This document shows, in pieces, positions 33,480-45,329 of a stretch of DNA of 64,000 bases. The position numbers and the translations under genes were made by a program. The DNA lies in assembly GCA_033961575.1 (NCBI GenBank), contig CM066737.1, positions 61,276,771 to 61,340,770 of the forward strand. Reading direction: 5' to 3'. The stretch's first letter is position 1. Each line of letters starts with the position of its first letter. The notes under the pieces are model-generated. The model was given only the letters and a program-made list of their open reading frames with translations. It did no database searches and was not told the origin of the DNA. Source of the DNA: Aselliscus stoliczkanus (taxonomy: Eukaryota; Chordata; Mammalia; Chiroptera; Hipposideridae).

Positions 33480-34295
33480 TTTTTAATATAATAGAATACA
33501 TATTTTTTATTTTATCTAATGTGTTGCAAAGTTTTTAAAAAGCATGAAAGTCTAATTTCTGTCTTTTCTTTCAAAGTCTACTTTAAACCAAATGTGCTTT
33601 ATTATATTCCATGAACTTCTGTTGGTGTTCCATCAATTTATGAAAAATATTTCATGCACAAAAAAGTTTTCTAAAGAAAAGTCTTTTCTATTCAGGACTT
33701 GGCAGCTGGGCAGGAGTAAAGAAATAAAATAATTCAGTAATTCCACAACAAAAAATTGGCAGTACTTTATTTGAGTGTTCATTCAGGGAATACTTGTTAA
33801 GTAAATCAGGAGGAATCAGCCAAGATGACCAATTTTAACCTACACTGTTCAAATGTAGCTTGTATAATCCTGTATATTTAGAGTGTGGTTGAAAGACGAC
33901 ACAGAATTCATTAAACTTACTTTCTCTTTGGAAGACGGATCTATTAACAGAGGAGTTTTCCAAGCTGCAAGCAACCGCCAAACATCAAAATTGTACTACA
34001 CTGTAAGCTTACATAATTTGCCCCATCACCGTTTGATCATACAAACAACATGGGGAGTAGAGGAATATATTTTCAAACCTTAGAGAGGCTGTTTTAGACA
34101 ATTTACTTAAATGTGTTAAACATTGATGAACTTTTCCCTTTGTAGGAGTCTACTTACTTCCTCATGGTATTTGCGCTCCTTATAATAGCAACTATATGTA
34201 AATTCTATGAGTACCCTTAAGTTCTGATTTTTTTATTGTTTTTTCTTTATCAAGATTTGGGAGTGCCCTTCCCCTAAACTTAGATTCTTCTTCTA
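33480..34295. other. Unassigned sequence
   Basis: No named repeat or gene. A 66-codon ORF at 33883-34083 has no recognisable domain, signal or codon evidence. Confidence 0.4.
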
Positions 34296-34560
34296 TTTTT
34301 TTTAATTAAAATTTATTGGGGTGACAATGGATAGTAAAACTACATAGGTTTCAAGTGTACAAATCTGTACTACATCATCTATATATCACATTGTGTGTTC
34401 ACCACCCAGAGTCAGTCCTCCTTCCATCACCATATATTTCACCCCATTTACCCTCTTCTGTTATCCCTTCTCCCCTTTTCCAAAGGACTACCATCAGTGA
34501 CTTCTCCTACCCTTGTCTCCTTGACCAAGGCAGCAGCTTTCTTTTAGAGTGGGCTGCAGG
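34296..34560 (-). repeat. Truncated L1-type 3' end
   Basis: Contains 'attggggtgacaatgg', 'acatcatctatatatcac' and 'gtgttcaccacccagagtc', a 3' end common in bat sequence as I recall it. No TSD was found; the right boundary is uncertain. Confidence 0.65.
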
Positions 34561-34589
34561 AAATTAGGTATTAATTTTTTAGATTTTTG

Positions 34590-35015
34590 TTTGCTTTCAG
34601 GCTAGTTAATTCTTTCTGTGCAGATCCAGAGATTGCTGCCCTGGCCAAGATTTCATCTGGGTACCTTTAAAAAAATAAGAAAAAGAAAACTGTGACTGTG
34701 ACTGTGAACAGAGAAATTCGCACCACTTACTTGAGAAGAGGTTTCACTGTTAATGTGAACTTCACAATCCTCAAATACAAGTGAATACAAATAAGTATGA
34801 AATGGTTGCAGGGTGCAGGGCAAGGGGGGAGTTAAGGAACATTTTTGGAGGCATTCAAAATTGTAAACCAAATTTGGTAACAATATTTATTGAACAAGAA
34901 AAACAAAATGCCAGTGTGCCATCTATTTCTTCAGTTTAATATCTATTTCATTTACAGAAGCTGTGGAAGCAGAGATGTTATTAAACATTATATAGTCAGA
35001 TGTTTTTATTCCAAC

Positions 35016-35061
<46 letters not shown>

Positions 35062-36200
35062 CCCCCCCCCACCCCCCGTGTGTGTGTGTACAGAACCTGC
35101 TTTTCTCACCACTGGCAATAATATAGGTTCCTTGTCTCACTAGATGACTGTGCTTTGAATAATGTATATTACTCCACTTTAAATAATATAGTCAATCTTT
35201 AGGCCAGTGGGTTACTATTTATTTAGTACAGTCATATAATACTAAATGACAGTTTCTGACTAAAAATTGGTGTGTAAATTAGTTTCCAGAAGTGTCTTGT
35301 TTATCTGGAATAACCATTCTTTTGTATAAGTTCCGGATGGCTACTATACAGAGAAAGTCAAGGTAACCTGGTTGTATTTCTGCTAAGATTGTTTTTATCA
35401 ATCTACTCTCCCAACCTAATTGAACACTTAGGCTAATAAAAATAATAATGATTGCACAAAACTTGTTTTGCCTTATTACTATAGCTTCCATGATACTTCC
35501 TGAATACACTATCAAATATTTATCCAGTTTTTTAAATAAAATTTGTTAGTTGGAACTTTAAAACTCACAACACCCAAGAGCTTTCAGGTCTTGGCAAACT
35601 TAATTGACACCCTCTAGCCAAAATAATATTTCATAAATAAATATTAAAACTTTTCATGTGGTCCATTATATATCCATTGAATACACATATAAACCATGCT
35701 TGCTTAACAAAGGCTTTAAGTATTTTGGTAAACAAGGTGGACAATTAAATATGATAAAATATAAATTTTGACCATATTTTTGTTTGAACATTATAACATA
35801 AAATGAACAGAAAATTTTATAGCATAGTATTCAGAAGTGTTTTACCTTTTTAAATAGAAAAATAACTTTCTAGCTTACTAATATTTTAGAAACCTTTCAA
35901 ACTTGGCTAAGAGCAAATAATTTGGGGTCAGAATTTATTAAAGAATGTTCCTAATATTTGATCAGAGAATTTTGTATTTTTATCTTTTTAAAACACACTG
36001 TTAATTATTTAAAAACAGATTTTATAAATCTTTAAAACACACTTTGAAAAAAACATCTGTTTGGTTTTTTGCTAGAAATAATTAAATCAACATAAAAAAG
36101 TCATAACATCAGATGCAACAAAAAAAACCGAAGAGAATATATTCTGACAAAATTCAATGATAAGCACCAGACATTTTCACTTGTACCAACTTAAGCAGGC
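34590..36200. other. Unassigned AT-rich sequence
   Basis: Apart from the microsatellite at 35020-35090 I see no gene, RNA or repeat I can name. Confidence 0.4.
35020..35090. repeat. Compound (CT)n-C-rich-(GT)n microsatellite
   Basis: About 39 bp of CT, then a C-run with one A, then a short GT run. It is pyrimidine-rich for most of its length. Confidence 0.95.
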
Positions 36201-36204
36201 AAAG

Positions 36205-36577
36205 TGGTAGAATGCTATTGACTGAATGATCCTCAAAACTCATATGTTGAAATCCTGACTCCTAAGGTTATGGTATTAAGTAAGAGGTGAGGCCTTTAGG
36301 AAGTGATTTGGACAAAAAGGTCTAGCTTTCATGAATGGGATTGGCCCCTTATAAAAGAGGCTCCAAAGAGACTTCTCACCCCAGTATACAATGTCAGGAC
36401 ACAGTGAAAAGTTGACAGTCTGCAGCCCAAAAGTGGGCTTTCACCAGAACCTAACTATGCTGGCACCCTGATCTTGGACTTGCAGCCTCCATAACAGGGA
36501 AAAATAAATTTCTGTTGTTTATAAGCCACCCTGTCTATTGTATTTTTTATATAGCAGCCAAAATGAACTAAGACAGA
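36205..36577 (+). mobile_element. MLT1-like solitary LTR (ERVL-MaLR)
   Basis: Shows 'actcatatgttgaaatcc', 'gaatgggattggcccctt', 'gatcttggacttgcagcc' and 'aaataaatttctgttgtt' in the order I know from MLT1-type LTRs, ending 'aactaagaca'. No internal genes are attached. Confidence 0.8.
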
Positions 36578-37065
36578 GTACGCAAAATCCTTTCCTTCTT
36601 CTCAACCTTCATTAATGTTTATTATCTTCATGTAAAAAGATAAATGTGCTAGGAGTTCAAAGACCTTTTTCCTTTCTTTAAATTTATTAAGAACCAGTTT
36701 ATACATAGCAAAATGTGTAATAAAGCATTAAAATACAAGACATAATAAAGCCAGCATACATATACACCCCCATCCAGCTTAAGAAATAAGTAAACAATAC
36801 AGGGAGGACCAGTGTATATCTTCACCAATCAGATTCCCCTCTCTCTACTCTAGAAAAATCACTATTCTGATCTGAGTGCATGTTATTTCTATTCATTACT
36901 TTACACTATATACTACAGGCGCATACCACTAAATAATAGATAATACTGTTCTGAATATTTTTAAAATGTCATGTAAATAGTATAACTTGCAACTTGTGGT
37001 TTGCTCAACATTATATAGTGAATATTTATCCACGCTGACACATATAGATCTACATCATTCATTTT

Positions 37066-37328
37066 CTTTTTTGTTTTTTTTTTTAACATTTTATTTTTTC
37101 AATTAAAAAAAATTTCAATTACAGTTGACATTCAATATTATTTTATATGAGTTTCAGGTGTACAGCATAGTGGTTAAACATTTATATAATTTACGAGTGA
37201 TGCCCCTGACTAGTCTAGTACCCACCTGGCATTATACATAATTATAATAATATCATTGACTATATTCCCTATGGTTTACTTTATATCCCTATGACTATTT
37301 TGTAACTACCAATTTGTACTTCTTAATC
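37066..37328 (-). mobile_element. Truncated older L1 3' end
   Basis: Contains 'gttgacattcaatattatt' and 'gtttcaggtgtacagcat'. Perfect 14-bp TSD 'acatcattcatttt' at 37052-37065 and 37329-37342. Confidence 0.93.
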
Positions 37329-38242
37329 ACATCATTCATTTTACTGCAAAATGGTATTTCATTGGATTAATATGCCACAATTTAATCATCCTTTCTTTTT
37401 TTGGTATACATTAATGTTATCACCCAGTGTTTTGCTGTTAATTACACTTTTATATGTCTCCTTGTACACATGGGCACATATTTCCTTAAAGTATATACTA
37501 AGAGTGGAATTGCTATATAATAGAGCAGAACTATCTTCATATTTACCACATAATGTCAAATTATTTTTCAGATGGACTGGATTTGTCTTTGTGTTCTCAG
37601 CGCTCTATATATTTAACAAGACTTGGTGTACAGACTTTTAAATTTTTTGTTTTGGTGAATGGAAACATGCTATGTTCTCAGGCTTTAGTTTGTATGTCCA
37701 TGAATACAAATGAAGTTGAGTATTTTTTCATATGTTATTATTTAAAGTTCCTCTTTTGTGAATCATATATTTATATATTTTACCTTTTTTTCTCTTAATG
37801 TTAGATTCTTATTGTTTTGTAGTATTTCTACAATTTAAATTTTGGATGTTAGTTCTTAGTCAATTTGTTCCAATAATCTAATCACCATCTGTGAGCCAAC
37901 AATACACTGGCATAGTTAAAGTAGCCTTATAGTATCCTTATATCTATTAAGGAAAGTTCCTTCACCTTGTCCTTCCTGTGTTTTTCAGCTACTCTTGGCC
38001 CATTGTATTTCCATAGACATTTTAGAATCAATTTGTCAAGTTTCTGAAAAATAAAACAAAATACAGAATTTTGATTGGAGTTGAATTGACTTAAATTAAT
38101 GGAATTACGTAGGATGAACTGAAATCTTTATGACATTGATTCTTCCAAACTATGGACATGGAGTTTCTCTGCAAATATGATGTAGATTTACTTTAATGTC
38201 TTTCATTGAGATTTAAAATGATCTTTTAAAAATGACTTACAA

Positions 38243-38340
38243 GGGCCGGCAGAGTGGCACGGTTGTTAAGCGCTGGTCTTGGAAGCCAGCGGCCCCGGTT
38301 TGGTCCCACAAATGAGGGCCAGTGACACTGCCCTCAAAAA

Positions 38341-38383
<43 letters not shown>

Positions 38384-38386
38384 ATA
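38243..38386 (+). repeat. Short tRNA-derived SINE with (AAAT)n tail
   Basis: Head 'gggccggcagagtggcac', B-box-like 'ggtttggtccc', ending 'gacactgccctc', then about 48 bp of AAAT units that grew from the tail. I did not find a convincing TSD. Confidence 0.92.
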
Positions 38387-38458
38387 TCTTGCACATTTGT
38401 TGAATTTATTTCTAGGTACCTAATATATGTGGTTACTATTTTAAATGACATCCTTTTT

Positions 38459-38586
38459 ATATTAATATTAGTTTTAGGTGTACAAAACAATGCAATAGTT
38501 ATACTTTTCACCCCCTTCCCAACTAACCACCCCCTCCCCGGATATCATACATATCTATCAGGATTCCATCGACTCAATTCCCCAAC
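38459..38586 (-). mobile_element. Truncated L1 3' end, 128 bp
   Basis: End of the L1 3'UTR in reverse ('gttttaggtgtacaaaac'). Perfect 17-bp TSD 'taaatgacatccttttt' at 38442-38458 and 38587-38603. Confidence 0.92.
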
Positions 38587-38793
38587 TAAATGACATCCTT
38601 TTTTAATATTATACTTTATAACTATTTGTTGCTAGTAGTTAGGAATGCAATTGACTTTAAAATACTGATTATATATAGTCACAGACTTTTATAAAAACTT
38701 TCATTAATTCTAATGATTTATTTATAAATTCTTTTGGATTTTCTACATGTGTAATCTTCTTGACTACAAGTGATGAAGGTTTTGGTTATTTAT

Positions 38794-38915
38794 TTATTTA
38801 TTTTATTTAGTTTATTTTTTTTGAGGGCGGTGTTACTGGCCCTCATATATGGGACCGAACCGTGGCCGCTGGCTTCCCAAGCCAGCGCTTAACCACCATG
38901 CCACTCGGCTGGCCC
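38794..38915 (-). repeat. Short tRNA-derived SINE
   Basis: Reverse SINE head ('ccactcggctggccc'). Perfect 11-bp TSD 'tggttatttat' at 38783-38793 and 38916-38926. Its T-rich tail on the plus strand merges with TTTA units. Confidence 0.93.
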
Positions 38916-39702
38916 TGGTTATTTATCTTTTATAATTGATCATCTTACTGATTTAGCTGAGGCTTTCACTATAATGTTGATGGGAAGTGGTGATAGCAGG
39001 CATCCATATCTTGCTTTTTTGGGTACCTAAAAGGCTTCCAACATTATACTATTAAGCATGATGTTTTGCTTTATTTGCTTATGGCTTGTCAGTAGGTAGG
39101 ATTGACTCCCAGGCTGATTAGCTGTGAGCATTAGCAGTGTCCACAGTTTATGAGCTGCTGTGTGAAGGGTTGACTCCTTTGATGAGGCTTGGCCCCTTTG
39201 GACTCTTGTGCCTGTAGAGATTTTCCTTTGGATGTGACTCTTATAGGTCAAACCTGGAAATGATCCGGTTTTATCCAAAGTTGGTCTCTGGGTATGATGA
39301 TCCTTGTGTATCTTTGGCTGGGCCCTGCTGCAGAGCAATTTTAGAACAAACCAGATCAACAAGTACAATCACCACAGCCACCAAAGGAAACCAGATGCTC
39401 TCACATGTAAAAAACAAACAAACCAACAAGCTACAGTCAACTTGTTCAGAAATATCAAACATACAAAAGAAGAAAACAAAAAAATAACAAAACAACCACA
39501 AAAAAACACAAAGAATAAAAGACAAAATAAAATATAATAAAATAACAAATAGAATAAACACGAGAAATCAAATAGCAATACAAAAAAACAAAAAAAAAGA
39601 AAAAACAATTTGTAGAAAAAAAAGGAAAGAATGAGGAAAAGTAGAGCAGTGAAAACAATGAAGAAAAGAAGGGAGAGATTGAGGGTGGAAAAGAAAAAAA
39701 AA

Positions 39703-39713
<11 letters not shown>

Positions 39714-39746
<33 letters not shown>
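39714..39746. repeat. (TA)n microsatellite
   Basis: About 16 TA units within the A-rich part of the L1 leader. Confidence 0.96.
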
Positions 39747-39749
<3 letters not shown>

Positions 39750-40486
39750 TGGACATATATATTCACATATATACACCCATATATGTGCCTATATTAAAGG
39801 CTAAAAAAATGATAATAATGAAATAGAAAAAGAAACAAAAACAGCCAAACAAGCAACCAATAAAAAAAAAAAGAAAAGAATAGAAAAGAAAAAAAGACCA
39901 GTTCCGGTCTTGGCTGAAGTCCACCAATCTCTCTCCAGGTTGTCCTCTGCTGTACAAAAATTCCTCCGCATCTTGTGGGGGCAGAGTCAGCCACCTGGCA
40001 CCTAGAGTGATCCTGGCGATGCAGGTCTATTGTAGATGAATGGGATTATGAGGTGTGATTGGTAGTTTTCCCAAAGTCACTGCCGTTTCTGCTTTCGCCT
40101 GTCCCAAGGCAGGCTGTGCAACCAGAAGGCTCAATGTGCGTCTTCAGGCACTCTTTCTACTGAAGGCTGTGTAGGGTGTGAGAGTTCAGTGCTGCCAAAA
40201 GCCACCTGCCAGGGGTCTGCTAGTGCCTTAGCAGCTGAACCTGCCCTGCCTCTCAAGCCTTGCAGGAAAGGTGGGGGCGGGGTAGGCAGGCTCCCTCTTT
40301 GCAGCCTCTTCTGGGGCGGACATTCTTGACACCGTGGGTAGGAATACCTCTGTAATCTGACCTTACTCCTCCATTCAGGGGTCAGTTTAAGACTCTGGCA
40401 TGGTGGGAGGCCAAGGTTTCTGAGATAGGGTGCTGGTGGGTTCTTATTTCTGCAATTGTTTTTTGCTTTCTGTCTGAGAGACGAAA

Positions 40487-40491
<5 letters not shown>

Positions 40492-40534
<43 letters not shown>
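40492..40534. repeat. (CA)n microsatellite
   Basis: About 21 CA units inside the L1 leader. Confidence 0.97.
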
Positions 40535-40535
<1 letters not shown>

Positions 40536-41267
40536 GCAAAAAAAACAGTTCCAGGGCAGTTTTGAACTAAGGCCTCTGCCTCAGATGCTCCAGCAGAGCT
40601 CCTGCTGCGTTCCTGGTGGGACTGCCCAGGGCTTAGGGAATGTGCCCACCCTGCAGCTGTTCAGATGTCCGCTCTGTCTCCTGGGGTCCTGGGTCTCCGC
40701 AGCTGCAGGTGCGGGCTGTGTCTCCACATGTCACATTTCCCTCTTCCCCTGCTCGCCTCATTTGAGGCTTTCTGCCTCAGAGCCTGCGCGCCCTGCAGTG
40801 CTCCTGCTGCACTCCTGGTGGGACTGGGTGGGCACAGGGACTAATCCCTGGACCAGGTGGGTGCAGGGATTGATCTCGCCCTGTCGCTGCCATGCTCTGC
40901 ACCCTGTCTCCTGGGGACCCAGGGTGCAGATCTCACCTCTGCACTCTCCTGGCACTGCAAACCGTTGTGCTCTTGCTGTATTCTAGGTGGGCCACGGGGT
41001 GCAGGGAGTGAGCAGCGGGAACACTCACCGATCTGCTATCTGAAGCCCTGTGCTTCACCAGTCGTGGGTGCGGGCTGCACCTCCATGCGTCTCCCCTCCC
41101 TCTTCCCCCACTTGCCCGGATTGCCCACCTTCCAGCAATCATTGTGTGAGACTCTCAGTTGCTCTGTGTGATGAACAGACGTTCTTTTGAAGAGTTACAG
41201 AAGTTCAAATTGAGGATATTTCCAGGGGAGAACTCAGGGAGCCCTCCTCACAGCCGCCATCTTCCAG

Positions 41268-41270
<3 letters not shown>

Positions 41271-41328
<58 letters not shown>
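41271..41328. repeat. (CT)n microsatellite
   Basis: About 29 CT units directly beyond the 5' end of the L1 leader. Confidence 0.97.
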
Positions 41329-41330
<2 letters not shown>

Positions 41331-41439
41331 CTAATGAGTTTTAATAAGTCCTCAACACACACCCTGGGGGCGGAAGCCATGGCTGGGCACTTGGCTTTCC
41401 AAGTCCCCAATTATACTATGTTTTAATTAATTTTTTTGT

Positions 41440-42170
41440 CTAATCAGTCTAGCATTCATTGAAACAATCATTTGAGAAATCCCCCAGAATTATTGGAAAA
41501 TTGTTTCTCTTTATAATTATTTAGTTTTGTCTGATTAAGTTTATATTATTAGATGTATATGAATTTAGAACTTTTATATCTCCTTGGTGAAATGTAATTG
41601 AGCATTATATAGTAGCTCTCTTTAACCTTAAAAATTTTCCTCCCAAAATTCCCTTTAACTAATATTAATAAAGCTATACCAGCCTTTCTCTTGATTAGCA
41701 TTTTACTGTATACATTTTCGATTTCTTTTGTGTTCTTTGTAAAGGGTTCATGGCTGTATTTTTTTATTGCAATTAAACAATCTGTATGTTTTAACTAGTA
41801 AGTTTAGTCCATTTTCTCTGTTATGATTATATCTTTAGATTTATTTCTATCATATTACTTTATGTTTTTCCTTCACCAGCTGCTTTTTTCTGTGCTTCTT
41901 TTGCTTTTCTTTCTTTTTATTTTTAAAAAAAATATTTTTGGAGGGATTGTTTGAATGTTTTAAAATTATTATTAGTTATATCCCCTTTAGCATTTTCAAA
42001 GTTATGCTTTCTACTTTTTTTCATGACTTCCCCTTATAACATTAATGTACAACCTTGACTTAATGAAATTTAATTTCTATCAGTATCTGTTTCTTTTTCT
42101 TAATAAATATAAGAACCTTAAAATATATTAACTTTGATAACCTCTTCCTTTCTAGATATTATTGGTGGCC
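41440..42170 (-). mobile_element. Old L1 ORF2 endonuclease relic
   Basis: Very diverged minus-strand sequence with 'aaagctataccagcc', 'cttgattagcattttac' and 'agtttagtccattttctct', the order of L1 ORF2 N-terminal coding sequence in reverse. No open frame. Confidence 0.55.
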
Positions 42171-42294
42171 AACAATTCAGTTTCACCTTGTTTTCTTACC
42201 TCTAATGTTTTTATCATTGTCATTGTCATTATCATTCTCATTATGTTATTTATGTTATCACCATCATTTTGTAATCTATTTTATTTTGATCAGA

Positions 42295-42430
42295 AATCAA
42301 AAAGCTTTTTCTGTAAAGGACCAGATAGTAAATATCTTCATATTTGTGAGCCACACAATCTCTGTTGCAACTACTCAGCTCTGGTATTACAGTATATAGG
42401 CAGCCATAGACAATTCATAAATGAATGATT
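42295..42430 (+). repeat. hAT-Charlie-like DNA element fragment
   Basis: 'ctttttctgtaaaggaccag', 'atagtaaatatcttca' and 'gttgcaactactcagctctg' match a common non-autonomous mammalian DNA repeat that I remember. I cannot fix the family name, and neither terminus is preserved. Confidence 0.5.
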
Positions 42431-42439
42431 ATATTAGTA

Positions 42440-43294
42440 TATGAGTATGTTATATATAATATACATTGTTACTCTCATTTTTTTGTGATGAAATAGAGAT
42501 ATGTAGAGGTAAAGCCTTTTCAATAACTGTAGCTTTAATTTTTCCTGCACTACTGAAATAACATTTATCTGGAATATAGATAGAGACCTATAGATAGAGA
42601 CCAACTCTGGACTTGATTATGTATACTTAAAGATATCTATGTTTTTGTTCAGTTATGTCTTTCACTGTCTAAAAGAAGGAAATACACTAAAAGAACTAGG
42701 AATTCCAAGTAGATAATTTGGGGCAGAAAGCAAGGAAACACGTTACGTATGTTATTTATAGGCAATAACATGTTTTGTAAGGGATTTAGATTTTAAGTTA
42801 AAAAAATACTTCAAATAACCAGAATAGAACACAATGCCACAAAAGTACCAATACTGTTGAGATACTAACAACCAAAACTAATTGAGAGTTGTGAAAAATG
42901 TTAGGGGAAACAAAAGAGGTTTTTCAAGCAAGTTTTAAAGCAGTAAGAAAAAAGGAAGAAGTTCATTGCATGAGGAAGATGATAAATGTTAACAGATGAG
43001 AGAAAGAAATTTGAGCTATTAAAAATCTATTTTACCTGAATATCCTAGTAAGTAAAGGCAAGCTGTAAGGCAAGTAAAATGGCCTCCCAACTGAAAAATC
43101 CAAAGCAAACATCATAAAATTTTCCATAGAAATACTGTTTAGAGTTGAATAAAATTCTGGAAGCATTTAAATGAGTCTATATGTTCCTCAAAAACTCTAT
43201 TTAAAAATGTGCAGATTTGTATCAGCAGCAATGTAAGTAACAACTAAAGACTCACGTAAAATAAGAAAAAGTTTAACTATTAGAGACAGAGACA
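42440..43294. other. Unassigned AT-rich sequence
   Basis: No named feature seen. Confidence 0.4.
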
Positions 43295-43822
43295 TACTGT
43301 ATTTTGCCATGTACATTGCACACGTTTTTGCCCAAATTTGTGGGGGGAAATAAGGATGTGCATTATTCATGAGTGGTACTAATTCCATATCTATATAAAT
43401 GTTTTTAATGTTTTCATTTATGCTTATGAGTTAAAAGTGTAACTGTAGAAATCAATAATGATATCTATATGCAAAATAATACACTGGAATATGATAATTG
43501 GTTTTGTTGAACTCACAACAAACTTGCAACGATGAAGAGTTCTTGGACTTATATCATGCGTAAATATCATGAATTTGTTACTGGTACATAAAGTTTTCTT
43601 GTACCTTGTATCTGTTCTTGTGTTTTGTAATTAGTTGCTACATAAAATTTATTGTACTATAATATGTTAAACAATAAATGCTAAAATTCCTTTATAATAC
43701 AAAAAAAAGTACCTAAATATAAACAAATACAAATTGAATTAAAAAATTAAATGGAAGCATTTTTCCCTGAAAATTTGGGTAAAAAACGTGAGTGTGCATT
43801 ATATATGGCAAAATATGGTGTA
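43295..43822. mobile_element. ITR-bounded non-autonomous DNA transposon, ~528 bp
   Basis: The left end 'tactgtattttgccatgtac' and the right end in reverse 'tacaccatattttgccatat' continue as imperfect inverted repeats for about 50 bp ('tgcacac', 'cgttttt.ccCAAATTT'). The interior is AT-rich with no transposase frame. Ends with TA on both sides suggest a TA target, but I cannot name the family. Confidence 0.75.
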
Positions 43823-43870
43823 TCCTGATTTTTGAAAAATGGAGGAAAAAAAGATAATTTTTAGAGAAAC

Positions 43871-45151
43871 TATGAGGTGTGACAATGAAGTTCACAAATT
43901 CATTCTAGAAAAAGTGCTACATACCTCACCGCTGAATATCACTATTGTCACCTTCAGAGTACTCCCCTTGGGAAGCTATGCACTGATGTCAGTGCCTAGA
44001 CCACTCTTCAAAGCAACTTTGGAACTCTTTTTCTAGAATGACCATCAGAGAGCTGTCATCGTAGTATACTTGATGTCCTGAATGTAACCAAAATGTCTTC
44101 CTTTCAATATTTCCTTTATTTACCGGTAAAGAAAGATGTCATAGGGGGCTAGATCAGGTGAATAGGGAGGGTGTTCCAATACAGTAATTTGTTTACTGGC
44201 TAAAATCTCCCTGATTGATAGTGCAGTATGAGCTGGTGCATTTTCGTGATGCAATATCCATGAATTGGCAGAAAGTTCAGGTCATCTAACTTTTTCACAC
44301 AGCCTTTTCAGCACTTCCAAATAGTAAACTTGGTTAACTGTACAGTTGGTACCAATTCAAAATGAATAATCCCTCTGATATCAAAAAAGGTTAGTAACAT
44401 CATTTTGACTCTTGATTTGGATTGATGGAAATTTTTTGGTCATGGAGAATTGGTTGACTTCCATTGTGCACTTTGACGCTTTGTTTCAGGATCGTATTGG
44501 TACACCCGTGTTTCATCACCAGTGTCAACACGGCCCAAAACTTTGTCTTGCCTCTCTAAAAGGTCTTGTCAAACTGTGACTCTCCTTTCTGTTTGTTCAT
44601 CCGTGAGCTCCTTCAGAACCATTTTTACACACACCTTTTTCATGCCAACATTTTTGGTTAAGATTTTCCAGTTTCTCTGTTGTTGTTTACTTGATCTGCT
44701 ATGCTTCTCACAGTCAGCCGATGATTTTGATGCACAATTTGATGAATGTTTGCAATGTTTTCATCAATTCTGCTCATTTCTGGCCACCCTAACCTCTCTT
44801 CATCAGTGACAGCTTCTCTCCCCTCAGAAAAATGTTTAATCTATAGTTCACTGCTGTTTTCTTCATGGCATTATCCCCATAAACTTGGACTAACATGTCC
44901 CTGATTTCACTTCCACTCTTGCCAAGTGTAACAAGAAATTTAATGTTTGTTCAGACTTTCTCATGATGCCACACAAAAACATGCAACAACAATAATGAAT
45001 GCCACTCAGCAAGCCCCACCACACGTCAACATGAGCACACAGCTGTGAGACAATGATATACCAAGGTTATGAAACTATCAAGTTGTTTGTACAGGGCTTC
45101 CAATGTAAGTGTACGATGGCGAATTCATAAACTTAATTGGCGGATCTCATA
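43871..45151 (-). mobile_element. Second mariner, different lineage, ~1.28 kb
   Basis: Runs from TA at 43871-43872 to TA at 45150-45151. The left end 'tatgaggtgtgacaatgaag' pairs imperfectly with the right end in reverse 'tatgagatccgccaattaag'. Ends and protein differ clearly from the mariner at 28801, so it is an independent lineage. Confidence 0.88.
43930..44964 (-). pseudogene. Mariner transposase, heavily interrupted
   Basis: Begins MRKSEQTLNFL-like at 44964. The C-terminal half is best: NSWILHHENAPAHTALS near 44220-44270 (second catalytic position), ITVLEHPPYSPDLAPYD near 44140-44195 (third Asp region), then KEILKGRHFGYIQD. The second catalytic Asp (HDN in active relatives) is Glu here (codon complement at 44243-44245). 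Many stops and frameshifts lie upstream. Certainly dead. Confidence 0.88.
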
Positions 45152-45329
45152 TTAACCAAAAATCCTGGTTTTAGTTTTTTTAACAAAAAAACAAAAACAA
45201 AACAAAAAAACTCAAACATATATTTAACAAAATTTTTGTGAAAGTTATAAGAGAATGAGAGTAATCAGTAGGACCCCATATAAGACACAAGACATAAACT
45301 TGAACATAAGACATGATATATTAAACTTG

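Larger units (their letters stand above)
36650..39070 (-). mobile_element. Old L1 fragment with four nested insertions
   Basis: Highly diverged minus-strand L1: 3'UTR-like part to about 37700, then ORF2 blocks ('tcaatttgtcaagtttctg' at 38028, 'gtggtgatagcaggcatcc' at 38987). Inserted in it are two truncated L1 ends and two SINEs, each with a TSD. Near 39070 ORF2 sequence changes abruptly to an L1 leader. Confidence 0.75.
39070..41270 (-). promoter_or_regulatory. L1 5'UTR of an older subfamily
   Basis: Leader related to 31216-33470 ('attgactcccagg' near 39101, 'tgagctgctgtgtg' near 39149). It has an A-rich part (about 39400-39900) and a GC-rich part (40100-41260), and ends at 'ccgccatcttccagacc', the reverse of a leader starting 'aagatggcggc' (YY1-type site). 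ORF1 is missing between it and the ORF2 fragment on its left, so a deletion or rearrangement has joined them. Confidence 0.72.

Noticed and set aside
33883..34083. 66-codon ORF in non-repeat sequence
   Set aside because: No motif, splice context or composition signal; such lengths are expected by chance in this much sequence.
39369..39776. 135-codon minus-strand ORF rich in Ile, Tyr and Phe
   Set aside because: Produced by the A-rich and (TA)n part of an L1 leader; membrane-like appearance is compositional.
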